A stretch of DNA of 64,000 nucleotides from Paludibacter sp. Lineage in GTDB: Bacteria > Bacteroidota > Bacteroidia > Bacteroidales > Paludibacteraceae. The notes under the pieces are model-generated. The model searched no databases. It was not told the DNA's origin and saw only the letters and a program-made list of their open reading frames with translations. Below, one piece after another: positions 10,244 to 18,488 of the stretch (position 1 is its first letter; every line of letters begins with the position of its first letter). The DNA lies in assembly GCA_028710895.1 (NCBI GenBank), contig JAQTTH010000003.1, positions 248,001 through 312,000 of the forward strand, read 5' to 3'. A program made the position numbers and the translations under genes.

Positions 10244-10275
10244 TGCATAATTCATAATGCACAATTCATAATAGT
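10244..10275. repeat. AT-rich short repeat (CATAAT/TTCATAAT type), left copy
   Basis: Interspersed CATAATTCA/CATAATGCA words directly after the peptidase stop. Related stretches lie at 11138-11180 (same orientation) and 11233-11262 (opposite orientation), flanking the XRE-type regulator gene. Shared core: CATAATGCACAATT. Confidence 0.6.
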
Positions 10276-10360
10276 CGCGAACCCAGTTCCTTTAATCACT
10301 CAATTAAACCTCAAAAGAGTGCTTTAGTACCTTTGAGAGTTTAGTTTCTTTGGGTGAATT

Positions 10361-10377
10361 CCCCGCCGCTTGCGGCG
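10361..10377. repeat. GC-rich hairpin (CGCCGCTTGCGGCG)
   Basis: A compact palindrome in AT-rich DNA. A near-copy lies at 10406-10425. The shared core (CGCTTGCGG with C/G flanks) suggests a REP-like dispersed element; it has no T tract and is not a convincing terminator. Confidence 0.55.
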
Positions 10378-10405
10378 AAAAGAAAAATAGTAATCAATCA
10401 TTATA

Positions 10406-10425
10406 CCCCGTCGCTTGCGGCGGGG
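10406..10425. repeat. Second GC-rich hairpin, near-copy of 10361-10377
   Basis: CCCCG..CGC TT GCG..CGGGG palindrome, about a 9-bp stem with one wobble pair. It is paired with the similar hairpin 45 bases upstream. Confidence 0.55.
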
Positions 10426-10512
10426 AGATTCATTCAAGAATTAAATAATATTCAACAAGCCAGCGAGTGAGTAATTCATTCGTTGTTTTTTTTATTGCAT
10501 TCTGTGAGCATA

Positions 10513-10722
10513 ATATCATATATTTTGATTTGAATATGTTATAGTTAGATTTAAATATAGCATATTTAGACTTATATATTGTATATACAGAGTTAAATGG
10601 TTCATTTGTTGATTTAAATATGTGATATTTAAACACATATATTGCATAGTTAGATTTAAATATTGTATTTATTGATTGTAAAATCATATATTCTGATTGT
10701 ATAATTATATATTTTGATTGTT
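10513..10722. repeat. Degenerate 21-bp tandem array, ten units
   Basis: Ten consecutive units of exactly 21 bases fill this stretch without gaps. Units tend to begin ATAT and end in TTAGATTTAA or TTTTGATTGT; divergence between units is high. Read on the minus strand the repeat gives a heptapeptide pattern (IFKSNYA, IYKSKYA, IFKSKYM). It ends about 60 bases before the start of the XRE-type regulator gene. There are no spacers, so it is not a CRISPR array. A second 21-bp array of different sequence lies at 61159-61305. Confidence 0.8.
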
Positions 10723-10780
10723 TCCCTGAAAAAAATTACTACATTTGGGGTGTTTATAAGAATAACTCAACTCTATTATT

Positions 10781-11134
10781 ATGCTAAAAGTCAATATCCT
10801 GCGTGTTTGTGGTATAAGGAGCATTAATAAGCCCCTTTCGTTTTTCAGAAATCATGGTTTTTCGTCTGCATCTGCTACCCGCATGGCCGGAGGCACAATG
10901 AATGGCTTCTCGCTCGAAACTGTGGAGAAACTTTGCCTTGCGCTTAACTGCACGCCAAACGATTTGCTGGAATGGGTTCCTTCTAAAGATATGGCTGCAA
11001 ACACCACGCATTCGCTGAACACCTTAAAACGTAACGAAGCTCTTTTGAATACCGTGGCTCAACTGGTCAACAGTGTCCCGTTGGAGAAACTAGAACGTAT
11101 ACAGGAAATTATTCAAAAAGAATTGGAAGGGTAA
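10781..11134 (+). CDS. XRE/Cro-C1-type helix-turn-helix regulator
   Basis: 117 residues. The region about 28-66 (SSASATRMAGG, then SLETVEKLCLALNCTPNDLLEW) fits the second half of the Cro/C1 helix-turn-helix fold: SLETVEKLCLALNCTPNDLL is the typical final helices of small phage-type regulators. The last 40 residues form a predicted amphipathic helix (NEALLNTVAQLVNSVPLEKLERIQEII), possibly for dimerisation. It lies alone in a repeat-rich region, just downstream of the 21-bp array, and converges on the tryptophanase-like gene. Targets are unknown; the adjacent array is an obvious candidate but this is unproven. Confidence 0.8.
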   Translation: MLKVNILRVCGIRSINKPLSFFRNHGFSSASATRMAGGTMNGFSLETVEKLCLALNCTPNDLLEWVPSKDMAANTTHSLNTLKRNEALLNTVAQLVNSVPLEKLERIQEIIQKELEG

Positions 11135-11137
11135 TTA

Positions 11138-11180
11138 ATTCATAATTCATAATTCAAAATGCATAATGCACAATTTGTAA
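11138..11180. repeat. AT-rich short repeat, right copy
   Basis: Repeated TTCATAATTCATAATTC and GCATAATGCACAATT words directly after the regulator stop, related to 10244-10275. Confidence 0.6.
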
Positions 11181-11196
11181 ATTAGGATGTGAACCT

Positions 11197-11232
11197 AAAG
11201 AGACCGAATGATATTCATCATCCGGTCTCTTT
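11197..11232. terminator. Bidirectional terminator between convergent genes
   Basis: A 10-bp stem AAAGAGACCG/CGGTCTCTTT continues after a mismatch with ATGAT/ATCAT, closing on a 4-base loop. A-rich and T-rich flanks fit termination from both the XRE-type gene (plus) and the tryptophanase-like gene (minus). Confidence 0.85.
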
Positions 11233-11262
11233 CATTATGAATTATGCATTATAAATTATGCA
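11233..11262. repeat. AT-rich short repeat, inverted copy
   Basis: TTATGAATTATGCATTAT words, the reverse complement of the words at 10244-10275. Confidence 0.5.
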
Positions 11263-11268
11263 TTAATT

Positions 11269-12717
11269 TTACAGGCTTTCACCAAAATCGGCTTTAAATT
11301 TTGCCATCAGTTTCTGAGGCCAGTCGCTGGTTGGTTCCAGTCCGCCCATAAAGAAACGCAATACAGGTGGTTCGTACACAAAGCGCAAACCGCCTATCAG
11401 TTCGCGATTGTCGTACAACCAGTTCATGCGGTCTTCCACGTATTTTATTTGCGACAGCGTAAATACCCGACGAGGAACAGCAAGGCGAAGTAATTCCATG
11501 TCGGCATAGGTTTCGTTGCCTTCTTCATCGCGTTGGTTTGATATAGAACCACGTTCCATACCACGAATTCCGGAAATCAAAAATAACGCTGCTGCCAATG
11601 CTCCGGCCGGATATTCGGTTTGCGGAATGTGTGCGCACACCTGCATGGCATCCACGTGAGCACCCAATACGCCGGCTGGCTTAATCATAGGAACACCTTT
11701 TGCGTCCAATGAATCGACCAGGTATTTAATGAAACTTGGACTTTGGCAAATCATGGTTTCGTCTAATGTTTCGTAAAGGCCAACGGCCATGGCTTCAATT
11801 TCGCGAATGGAAATACCACCGTAAGTCGTAAAACCTTCGTAAAGTGGTACCAACGCTTCCAGTTCTTTGATTATTTCAGGGCGGTCGGTACACATACCAC
11901 CACCACGCGAAGAACTGATTTTACGGGCCGAGAAATAGCATAAATCGGCCAATGAAGTCATGGCATGGATAACTGTTTTCATATCCGAACCTTTGAATTC
12001 TTCTTCGCGTTTCAAAACCAGATATGCATTTTCGCCGAGTAAACTACAATCCAGCACAAGACGAATGCCAAATTTGTCGGCAATGGCACGTACATCACGC
12101 AAGTTTTGAACAGAGAATGGTTGTCCGCCAATGAGGTTGGTAGAAGCTTCCATGCGAATAAACGGAATGTTAGCAGCGCCATGACGTTTGATAACCTCTT
12201 CCAGTTTTTCAATGTTCATGTTTCCTTTAAACGGATGGTCGGAATTAATTACATACGCTTCAGGGTAAAGCAGCTCCACAATTTGTCCGCCTTTGTCGGT
12301 AATGTGAGCCATGGCAGTGGTAAAGTGGTAGTTCATGGGCACGAGACTACCTTTTTTTACGTATGCCAGCGCAATGATATTTTCGGCAGCACGACCCTGG
12401 TGAACCGGCAATAAATACTTTTTGCCCAATACGTCTTGTACGGCTTTTTCGAGGCGATAAAAACTTTGTGAGCCGGCATAGGCGTCGTCGCCCTGCATCA
12501 TTGCAGCCAGTTGGTTGTCGCTCATGGCATTGGTGCCCGAGTCGGTAAGCATGTCGAGGAAAACATCTTTAGTACTTAGGCGGAAAGTGTTGAATCCACC
12601 CTCATAAAGTGCCTCCAGTCGACGTTCGATAGGCACTAAATTTAATTTTTGTACAATGCGTACCTTGTGAAGTTCCAACGGGATGTTTTCACCGCTGTAA
12701 AATTTGATTTCTTGCAT
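11269..12717 (-). CDS. Tryptophanase-family beta-eliminating lyase (divergent)
   Basis: 482 residues, the usual length of tryptophanase and tyrosine phenol-lyase, PLP enzymes that split the side chain from an amino acid giving pyruvate and ammonia. Family landmarks are clear: DSGTNAMSD (59-67), DDAYAGSQSFY (77-87), HQGRAAEN (106-113), the PLP-ring Asp223, the PLP lysine Lys266 in SARK, YEGFTTYGG (293-301) and a C-terminal YEPPVLRFF. Several residues differ from characterised members as I recall them. The SAKKD/SGKKD motif reads SARKISSS. The Arg three residues after the PLP Asp is Leu226. The Thr of PTHQGRG is Val105. Arg389 in MERG matches the phenol-binding Arg of tyrosine phenol-lyase rather than the residue in E. 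coli TnaA. The family is certain; tryptophan as substrate is not. Confidence 0.85.
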   Translation of the reverse strand: MQEIKFYSGENIPLELHKVRIVQKLNLVPIERRLEALYEGGFNTFRLSTKDVFLDMLTDSGTNAMSDNQLAAMMQGDDAYAGSQSFYRLEKAVQDVLGKKYLLPVHQGRAAENIIALAYVKKGSLVPMNYHFTTAMAHITDKGGQIVELLYPEAYVINSDHPFKGNMNIEKLEEVIKRHGAANIPFIRMEASTNLIGGQPFSVQNLRDVRAIADKFGIRLVLDCSLLGENAYLVLKREEEFKGSDMKTVIHAMTSLADLCYFSARKISSSRGGGMCTDRPEIIKELEALVPLYEGFTTYGGISIREIEAMAVGLYETLDETMICQSPSFIKYLVDSLDAKGVPMIKPAGVLGAHVDAMQVCAHIPQTEYPAGALAAALFLISGIRGMERGSISNQRDEEGNETYADMELLRLAVPRRVFTLSQIKYVEDRMNWLYDNRELIGGLRFVYEPPVLRFFMGGLEPTSDWPQKLMAKFKADFGESL

Positions 12718-12841
12718 AATGTGAGTAATTTTTTAATGTATGAGATTTAATTTGACTGTTCGTGTCTACAAAAAAGAGAGTGCTTCGGTTAGCAAGCGTA
12801 CAAATTATTGATAGGCGAAATGGCTCAATAAATTTGAATGA

Positions 12842-12870
12842 CAAAGATATAAATATTTTAATAAAAACAA
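12842..12870 (-). promoter_or_regulatory. Promoter of the tryptophanase-like gene
   Basis: On the minus strand TTG (12870-12868), 18 bases, then TATCTTTG (12849-12842). This is a close match to the Bacteroidota -33/-7 promoter (TTTG, TAnnTTTG) at normal spacing. The expected start near 12835 gives a leader of about 115 bases. Confidence 0.65.
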
Positions 12871-13203
12871 TGAAATTGGAATAAAATGGAAGCAAAAGTG
12901 GCTGAATTCGTTGGAATGATAAGTAAACTTAACTGTGGGATGATAGATTATTGTTGCTGTGTGCGCTTTGATGCTGATAAAGTATAAAATTGCAATATTA
13001 AATAGGCCTGTAATACAATAAGGTAACCAACCTTTTTGGGTTAGAAAATGTATAAATACCTTTCAATAGAGTCACAAGAGGCATCATATAAGTCAAAAAC
13101 TCCACTGATAAACGTCATTTTTTGCACACATAACATGAAACAAAGCTTTATTTTTGTTGCATAAAATCTATAAACATTAAATAATTTAATACATGAAAAA
13201 ACA
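12871..13203. other. AT-rich divergent upstream region of susC-1
   Basis: Carries the presumed promoter of the pectin-locus susC gene. A TATTTTTG box at 13149-13156 fits the -7 consensus; the nearest TTTG (13121-13124) is 24 bases upstream, too far for a standard -33. This suggests dependence on an activator. No coding region or convincing hairpin seen. Confidence 0.45.
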
Positions 13204-16200
13204 ATGAAAGAAGCAATTAAATTTAAAAAGCTATTTTTCAACCGTTTTGCGCTTTCAATTATTGGGGCACTATTTGCATTCGGTAGCACTAGTGCTCAGG
13301 TTAAGGCAGTTTCGGGTGTGGTGAAAGACGCAACTGGTGAAACAATTATTGGTGCATCAGTTCAGGTGAAGGGTACAAAAGTTGCTTCAATTACCGATTT
13401 AAATGGCGCTTATAAAATTAATGTTCCGGCGGATGGCAAAGTGCTTGTGTTTACCTATGTGGGTATGGAGAAGAAGGAACTTCCCATTACCGGGAACATA
13501 ATAAATGTAACCTTACAGGCATCAGATAAAACACTTGACGAAGTTGTTGTAATTGGATATGGTACTCAAAAGAAACGTGATTTGACCGGTTCGGTTGCAT
13601 CGGTTGGCGAAAAACAATTGAGAGATATCCCGGTGTCCAGTGCTGCAGAGGCTTTGACCGGAAAACTTACGGGAGTTCAGGTAACTACTACTGAAGGTTC
13701 GCCGGATGCCGAAATTAAAATCCGTGTTCGTGGTGGTGGTTCTATAACACAAAGCAATACGCCACTTTACATTGTTGATGGTTTTGCCAAAGACGACATA
13801 AAAGATATTGCTCCTTCAGAGATAGAAGATATGACTGTTTTGAAGGACGCATCATCAACTGCAATTTACGGATCAAGAGGTGCAAATGGTGTTATTCTTA
13901 TAACTACAAAATCAGCCCAGCTAGGGAAACTATCTGTTTCGTATAATGGATATGTTGGAATGAAACAGGTGTCAAAATTCTTAGATGTTCTGACTCCTTA
14001 CCAATTTGCAAAGAAACAGTATGAAAGAGCAGTCTGGAGTAATAAAGTGTCAAGCGATTATGAACCATATTTTGGTAACTTCTCTGATATAGATTTATAT
14101 AACTATAAGAACGCTACAAATTGGCAGGATGAAACATTTGGAAGCACAGGTTATGTTACGAATAACACTGTTTCTATAAGTGGTGGGAAGAAGAAATTTA
14201 GTTATAACGGTAACTTTAGTCATATTTACGATAAAGCCATCATGTATAGATCAAATTACATGCGGGATAACTTCAGTGTGAAATTAAAATATACTCCATT
14301 AGATTGGTTGAAGTTAGATTTTTCTACTCGTTATACAACAACTACAATTAATGGTTCCGGTGCAAACGATCAAACGGGTACAGAAAAATCAACAAGTGAC
14401 TCCAGAGTAAAAAGTGCAGTTATTTACACCCCTATTCCTCTAAAAAATTTGGCCACACAAGGTGATGATACAGAGGCTTCTTCAGAGTTATATTCTCCGC
14501 TTACGACCAGTGATGATAATAATAGATTACAAAAAAATAAAGACTTTAACGTCAATGGTGGTTTGACAATAAATTTATCCAAGAATCTGAGTTTTAACTC
14601 GACTATCGGACTAACAAACTCTGAGAAAATTGATAAACGTTTCTACGGATTGAGTTCGTATTATGTGCGGCTTGGCGGAGCCAAAAAGCGCTTACCTGAA
14701 AATGTTCCTGCACCTGCCACTATAATCAGAAGTACTAACCTTTCTACACTTCAGAATACCAATGTGATAAATTACAAAAAGGATGATATATTCAAAGGGC
14801 ATAATTTGAATGTTGTTTTGGGACAAGAAACATATATTAAATCTTCCGACTATATTACACAGGATCTGGAAGGTTTTACCAGAACAAAAATGTCAGAAGA
14901 TGTTTGGGCTGATTTATCAGATGGAACTAATATAGGTACATTCCATATTTATAATTTTGACGAGAAATTATTTTCTTATTTTGGTCGTGTGAATTATGAT
15001 ATGTATGACAGATACCTACTTGCACTTACTTTCAGAGCCGACGGTTCAAGTAAGTTTACGAATGGTAATGAATGGGGATATTTTCCATCCGTTTCGGCTG
15101 GTTGGAGAATTTCTGATGAAAAATTTATGGCTAATACTCAATCCTGGCTTTCAAATCTCAAATTAAGAGCCAGTTATGGTGAAGCCGGGAACAATAGAAT
15201 AGATGATTCGGCATTTAAACGCGTATATTCAGTGTCAAATTCAATTTATCTGAATCCAAGCATATATCCAAATATTTACACAGTAGGTGATATTTTAGCG
15301 AACCAAAATCTTAAATGGGAAACCACCATTACCAGAAACTTAGGATTAGATTATGGATTTTTTAAAAACAGGTTGAGTGGGTCTATTGAACTTTACTCGA
15401 ATACAACTAAAGATGCATTAATAAAAATGACCATTTCCGGTGTTGGTTATTCCAGTCAATGGCAGAATGCAGCTACTACTTCTAATCGAGGAACAGAATT
15501 TAATCTAAATGCCATATTAGTTCAGTCAAAAGATTTCAATTTAAACTTCTCATTTAATATAAGTGCGAATAAAAATATTGTAGGTAAAATAGGTACTCTT
15601 TCAAGTTATACTTTCAACGAGGGTTGGGCTGGGAGTATGTTAACAGCATCTAACAGCTATGTTGTAACTCCGGGGCAGTCCGTAGGACTAATATATGGTT
15701 ATGTGAACGATGGAATGTATAGTGCTGATGATTTTACATGGAGTGGCTCTAAATGGGTTATGAACGCTCAGAAGTACTCAACGGCAATTGAAATTGGAAG
15801 AGATGATAATAATAAGCCAATATATAAATATTCAGATTCAAACGGGGCTATTTTTGCTGATAACAGTGCAATTGATGGATTGAGTTGGGGACCTGGTTCT
15901 ATGAAATTGAAGGATTTGAATAACGATGGTAAAATTACAGATGCTGATCGCCGGCAAATAGGAGATACAAATCCTAAACATTTTGGTGCATTCTCTTTTA
16001 GCGGTAATTATAAAGCATTTGATGCGAGTATAAATTTTAACTGGGTATATGGAAACAATATATATAATGCGACTAAAATTGAGCTAAGTTCTTCATACTA
16101 TAAATTTCGTAATTCATTAGCTAATACAGCAAATTCCTATACCCAAATTGATTGGGCTTCAGGTGCTCAGGTTACAGATGCAGCAACATTAAACCAGATA

Positions 16201-16515
16201 AACGCAAATGCTTCCATGTGGTCTTCACCAACAGGGAATTACGCTGTAACTTCCTGGGCTATTGAGGATGGATCTTTCTTAAGGCTTAATAATTTGACTG
16301 TTGGATACACATTTCCTGCTAAACTGACTAAGAAATGGTATGTACAAAAACTCAGACTTTACGCCACTGGCTATAATTTATTCGTACTCACAAAGTATTC
16401 GGGCTACGATCCCGAAGTAGATACCAGACGAGCAACACCTGCTACTCCCGGGGTAGATTATTCAGCTTATCCTAAAAGTCGTTCCTTTAACTTTGGTGTA
16501 AACTTAACTTTTTAA
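13204..16515 (+). CDS. SusC/RagA-type TonB-dependent outer-membrane transporter (pectin locus)
   Basis: 1103 residues, normal for SusC. After the signal peptide (about 1-31) comes a carboxypeptidase-regulatory-like domain (about 33-107: VSGVVKDATGETIIGASV), then the TonB-box/plug region from about 110 (DEVVVIGYGTQKK, LTGKLTGVQV, VRGGGSI, PLYIVDGF, VLKDASSTAIYGSRGANGVILITTK) and a beta-barrel ending in an aromatic residue (GVNLTF). It would import pectin oligosaccharides across the outer membrane with energy from TonB, capped by the SusD protein encoded 13 bases downstream. The ATG at 13204 is chosen because the ATG at 13193 runs into a stop. First gene of the pectin locus. Confidence 0.95.
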   Translation: MKEAIKFKKLFFNRFALSIIGALFAFGSTSAQVKAVSGVVKDATGETIIGASVQVKGTKVASITDLNGAYKINVPADGKVLVFTYVGMEKKELPITGNIINVTLQASDKTLDEVVVIGYGTQKKRDLTGSVASVGEKQLRDIPVSSAAEALTGKLTGVQVTTTEGSPDAEIKIRVRGGGSITQSNTPLYIVDGFAKDDIKDIAPSEIEDMTVLKDASSTAIYGSRGANGVILITTKSAQLGKLSVSYNGYVGMKQVSKFLDVLTPYQFAKKQYERAVWSNKVSSDYEPYFGNFSDIDLYNYKNATNWQDETFGSTGYVTNNTVSISGGKKKFSYNGNFSHIYDKAIMYRSNYMRDNFSVKLKYTPLDWLKLDFSTRYTTTTINGSGANDQTGTEKSTSDSRVKSAVIYTPIPLKNLATQGDDTEASSELYSPLTTSDDNNRLQKNKDFNVNGGLTINLSKNLSFNSTIGLTNSEKIDKRFYGLSSYYVRLGGAKKRLPENVPAPATIIRSTNLSTLQNTNVINYKKDDIFKGHNLNVVLGQETYIKSSDYITQDLEGFTRTKMSEDVWADLSDGTNIGTFHIYNFDEKLFSYFGRVNYDMYDRYLLALTFRADGSSKFTNGNEWGYFPSVSAGWRISDEKFMANTQSWLSNLKLRASYGEAGNNRIDDSAFKRVYSVSNSIYLNPSIYPNIYTVGDILANQNLKWETTITRNLGLDYGFFKNRLSGSIELYSNTTKDALIKMTISGVGYSSQWQNAATTSNRGTEFNLNAILVQSKDFNLNFSFNISANKNIVGKIGTLSSYTFNEGWAGSMLTASNSYVVTPGQSVGLIYGYVNDGMYSADDFTWSGSKWVMNAQKYSTAIEIGRDDNNKPIYKYSDSNGAIFADNSAIDGLSWGPGSMKLKDLNNDGKITDADRRQIGDTNPKHFGAFSFSGNYKAFDASINFNWVYGNNIYNATKIELSSSYYKFRNSLANTANSYTQIDWASGAQVTDAATLNQINANASMWSSPTGNYAVTSWAIEDGSFLRLNNLTVGYTFPAKLTKKWYVQKLRLYATGYNLFVLTKYSGYDPEVDTRRATPATPGVDYSAYPKSRSFNFGVNLTF

Positions 16516-16528
16516 ATCGCAATATACA

Positions 16529-18466
16529 ATGAAAAAGAAATTATTATATACAATTATCATAGTATTGACATTCGGATTCGCTACATCTTGCACTGATCTT
16601 TTACAGGTGTCAAGTGTCTCAATGCTTACTGATAAGGATGTGTTTACTGAACCAGATTCAGCAAATCAAGCTATAGCTGCTATCTATGATATTTTTGGAC
16701 AAAATAACTCGTACAGAAACAGACTCTGGCTTCAGATGGGAATAAATACCGATATAGAATACCGGTCGGGTTGGTCCTATCCGGCTTCTATCACCTTAAG
16801 TAAAGCCGATGATTATTTTGCTTTATATAATGCGAATCCTTCGTTTACCGATGGTAATTATAATGATGTTGGAGCTGCAAATCCATGGAGTCGCTTATAT
16901 CAGGGTATTGAAAGAGCAAATCTGGCAATAGCCGGGATACGCAAATATGGAAGTCCTGTTTCCGGAAATGATATGGGTCATTTATTAGGTGAAGCCTTAA
17001 CTTTGCGGGCCTATTTTTATTATGATTTGGTTAAATGGTGGGGCGATGTCCCTGCGCGATTTAGTCCTGTAGATGAAGCAACTGTGTATTTACCAAAATC
17101 TGATAGAGATACAATTTACAATCATATTATCAACGATTTGCAAGAAGCTGTTGGATTACTTTATGCTCCGGCAGCGAATAAATATACGCTTACAACAAAA
17201 AGGGTCAGCAAAGATGCAGCAAGAGGATTACTTGCCAGAGTTTGTTTATCTGCAGCGGGGTATTCTATGCGTCCCGTTACAGGAACCGATGGTTCTGAGA
17301 TTAAAATTACTGCTTCGGAGACTCGTCAAAAAGAGCTTTATTCGATTGCACGCTCTGCATGCAGAGACATAATCGCAGATGGAAAATATGCTCTGGATCC
17401 AAGTTTTAAAAATATTTTTTACGAACAATGTCAGGATTTAGATACTCATGGACGCGAAGCAATTTGGCAGTTACCATATCTTTTAGGATCACGTGGGAGA
17501 ATGCTTTATAATTTAGGACTGCCCCGAGAATCAGATAGTGATTTGTCTAATCAACTTTATAACCCACAAGCAATAAGTAGTATTCAGTTTCGTATAATGC
17601 CTTACTTTTATTATGATTATAATGTCAGCGATAGTAGGAGGGATATAACGATAGCCCCATATAAAGTAGTGAAAAGCGCCACAATCGACTCTACTATGGA
17701 ACAATCTGTATCTTCAGGTGTACTTGGCTTTACTCTTGCTAAATGGAGAGCAGAGTGGGTGAAAACTCCGGTGTCAAGTCAGGACGATGGAGTTTCTCCA
17801 ATTGTTCTTCGCTATGCGGATGTTTTATTAATGTTTGCAGAAGCTGATCTTTTCCTTAATGGAACTGATGGGGCTGAATATCTTAATATGGTTCGTCGAA
17901 GAGCTTTCAAACAATCATTGAACGCAGTTTCTGCATTCGATTTACCGTTAACCTTAGACAATATAAAGAAAGAAAGAGCTTTTGAGTTTTGCGGAGAGAA
18001 TATTCGAAAATATGACTTGGAGCGTTGGGGAGAATTGAAATCATCAATGGATATTGCAAAAGCTAAGTTAACCGCATTGCGAGACGGAACAGGTGAGTAT
18101 GTTGATGTTCCTGCAACTATTTACTATAAATATACATATGTGCCATACCCAACAGAAAAAACCAAAGATACAAAAATTAAAGGGGAAAGAGTGATTACAT
18201 TTTATGGTATGCAAAGAGGTGAAACAGAAGTAAAAACTACAACCGACCCAACTGGCGGGTGGATAAAAAAAACGTGGACACAAGCAAAGGCTTCCGCAAA
18301 AGATGCTAACGGGGTTTCATATGAAACGGAATATTACCTGAGCGATGGATTTATTAGTAGCTTGTACTTAGGTGATCCGGATAAACGTCAATTACTACCG
18401 ATCATGGGTCAGATTATTGGAACAAGTAACGGCAAACTCTATAATAATTATGGATACGACAAATAA
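16529..18466 (+). CDS. SusD/RagB-type nutrient-binding lipoprotein (pectin locus)
   Basis: 645 residues with a lipoprotein signal (FATSC, Cys at about 21). The SusD fold is seen in DVFTEPDSANQAIAAIYDIF near the start, the TPR-like core (ALTLRAYFYYDLVKWWGDVP; DAARGLLARVCL) and the C-terminal VLRYADVLLMFAEADLFLNG plus RAFEFCGENIRKYDLERWG. It would sit on the outside of the outer membrane as the lid of SusC and bind oligosaccharide. The unusually long C-terminal section (about 520-645) contains Lys-rich loops. It follows susC by 13 bases and is co-transcribed. Confidence 0.95.
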   Translation: MKKKLLYTIIIVLTFGFATSCTDLLQVSSVSMLTDKDVFTEPDSANQAIAAIYDIFGQNNSYRNRLWLQMGINTDIEYRSGWSYPASITLSKADDYFALYNANPSFTDGNYNDVGAANPWSRLYQGIERANLAIAGIRKYGSPVSGNDMGHLLGEALTLRAYFYYDLVKWWGDVPARFSPVDEATVYLPKSDRDTIYNHIINDLQEAVGLLYAPAANKYTLTTKRVSKDAARGLLARVCLSAAGYSMRPVTGTDGSEIKITASETRQKELYSIARSACRDIIADGKYALDPSFKNIFYEQCQDLDTHGREAIWQLPYLLGSRGRMLYNLGLPRESDSDLSNQLYNPQAISSIQFRIMPYFYYDYNVSDSRRDITIAPYKVVKSATIDSTMEQSVSSGVLGFTLAKWRAEWVKTPVSSQDDGVSPIVLRYADVLLMFAEADLFLNGTDGAEYLNMVRRRAFKQSLNAVSAFDLPLTLDNIKKERAFEFCGENIRKYDLERWGELKSSMDIAKAKLTALRDGTGEYVDVPATIYYKYTYVPYPTEKTKDTKIKGERVITFYGMQRGETEVKTTTDPTGGWIKKTWTQAKASAKDANGVSYETEYYLSDGFISSLYLGDPDKRQLLPIMGQIIGTSNGKLYNNYGYDK

Positions 18467-18488
18467 GATAACTTTAATACAATTGAAA

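Noticed and set aside
10430-10687. Minus-strand 85-codon frame with IFKSNYA heptads
   Set aside because: It is the 21-bp array read as protein; the frame is kept only because 21 is a multiple of three. No signal peptide, promoter or sensible ends. Listed as a repeat instead.
10513-10722. CRISPR array
   Set aside because: Units are gapless and diverged, with no identical repeats separated by unique spacers, and no cas gene in the window.
18372-18488. Upstream start for the beta-helix lipoprotein gene
   Set aside because: Overlaps the end of susD and buries the lipoprotein signal; ATG 18489 is better.
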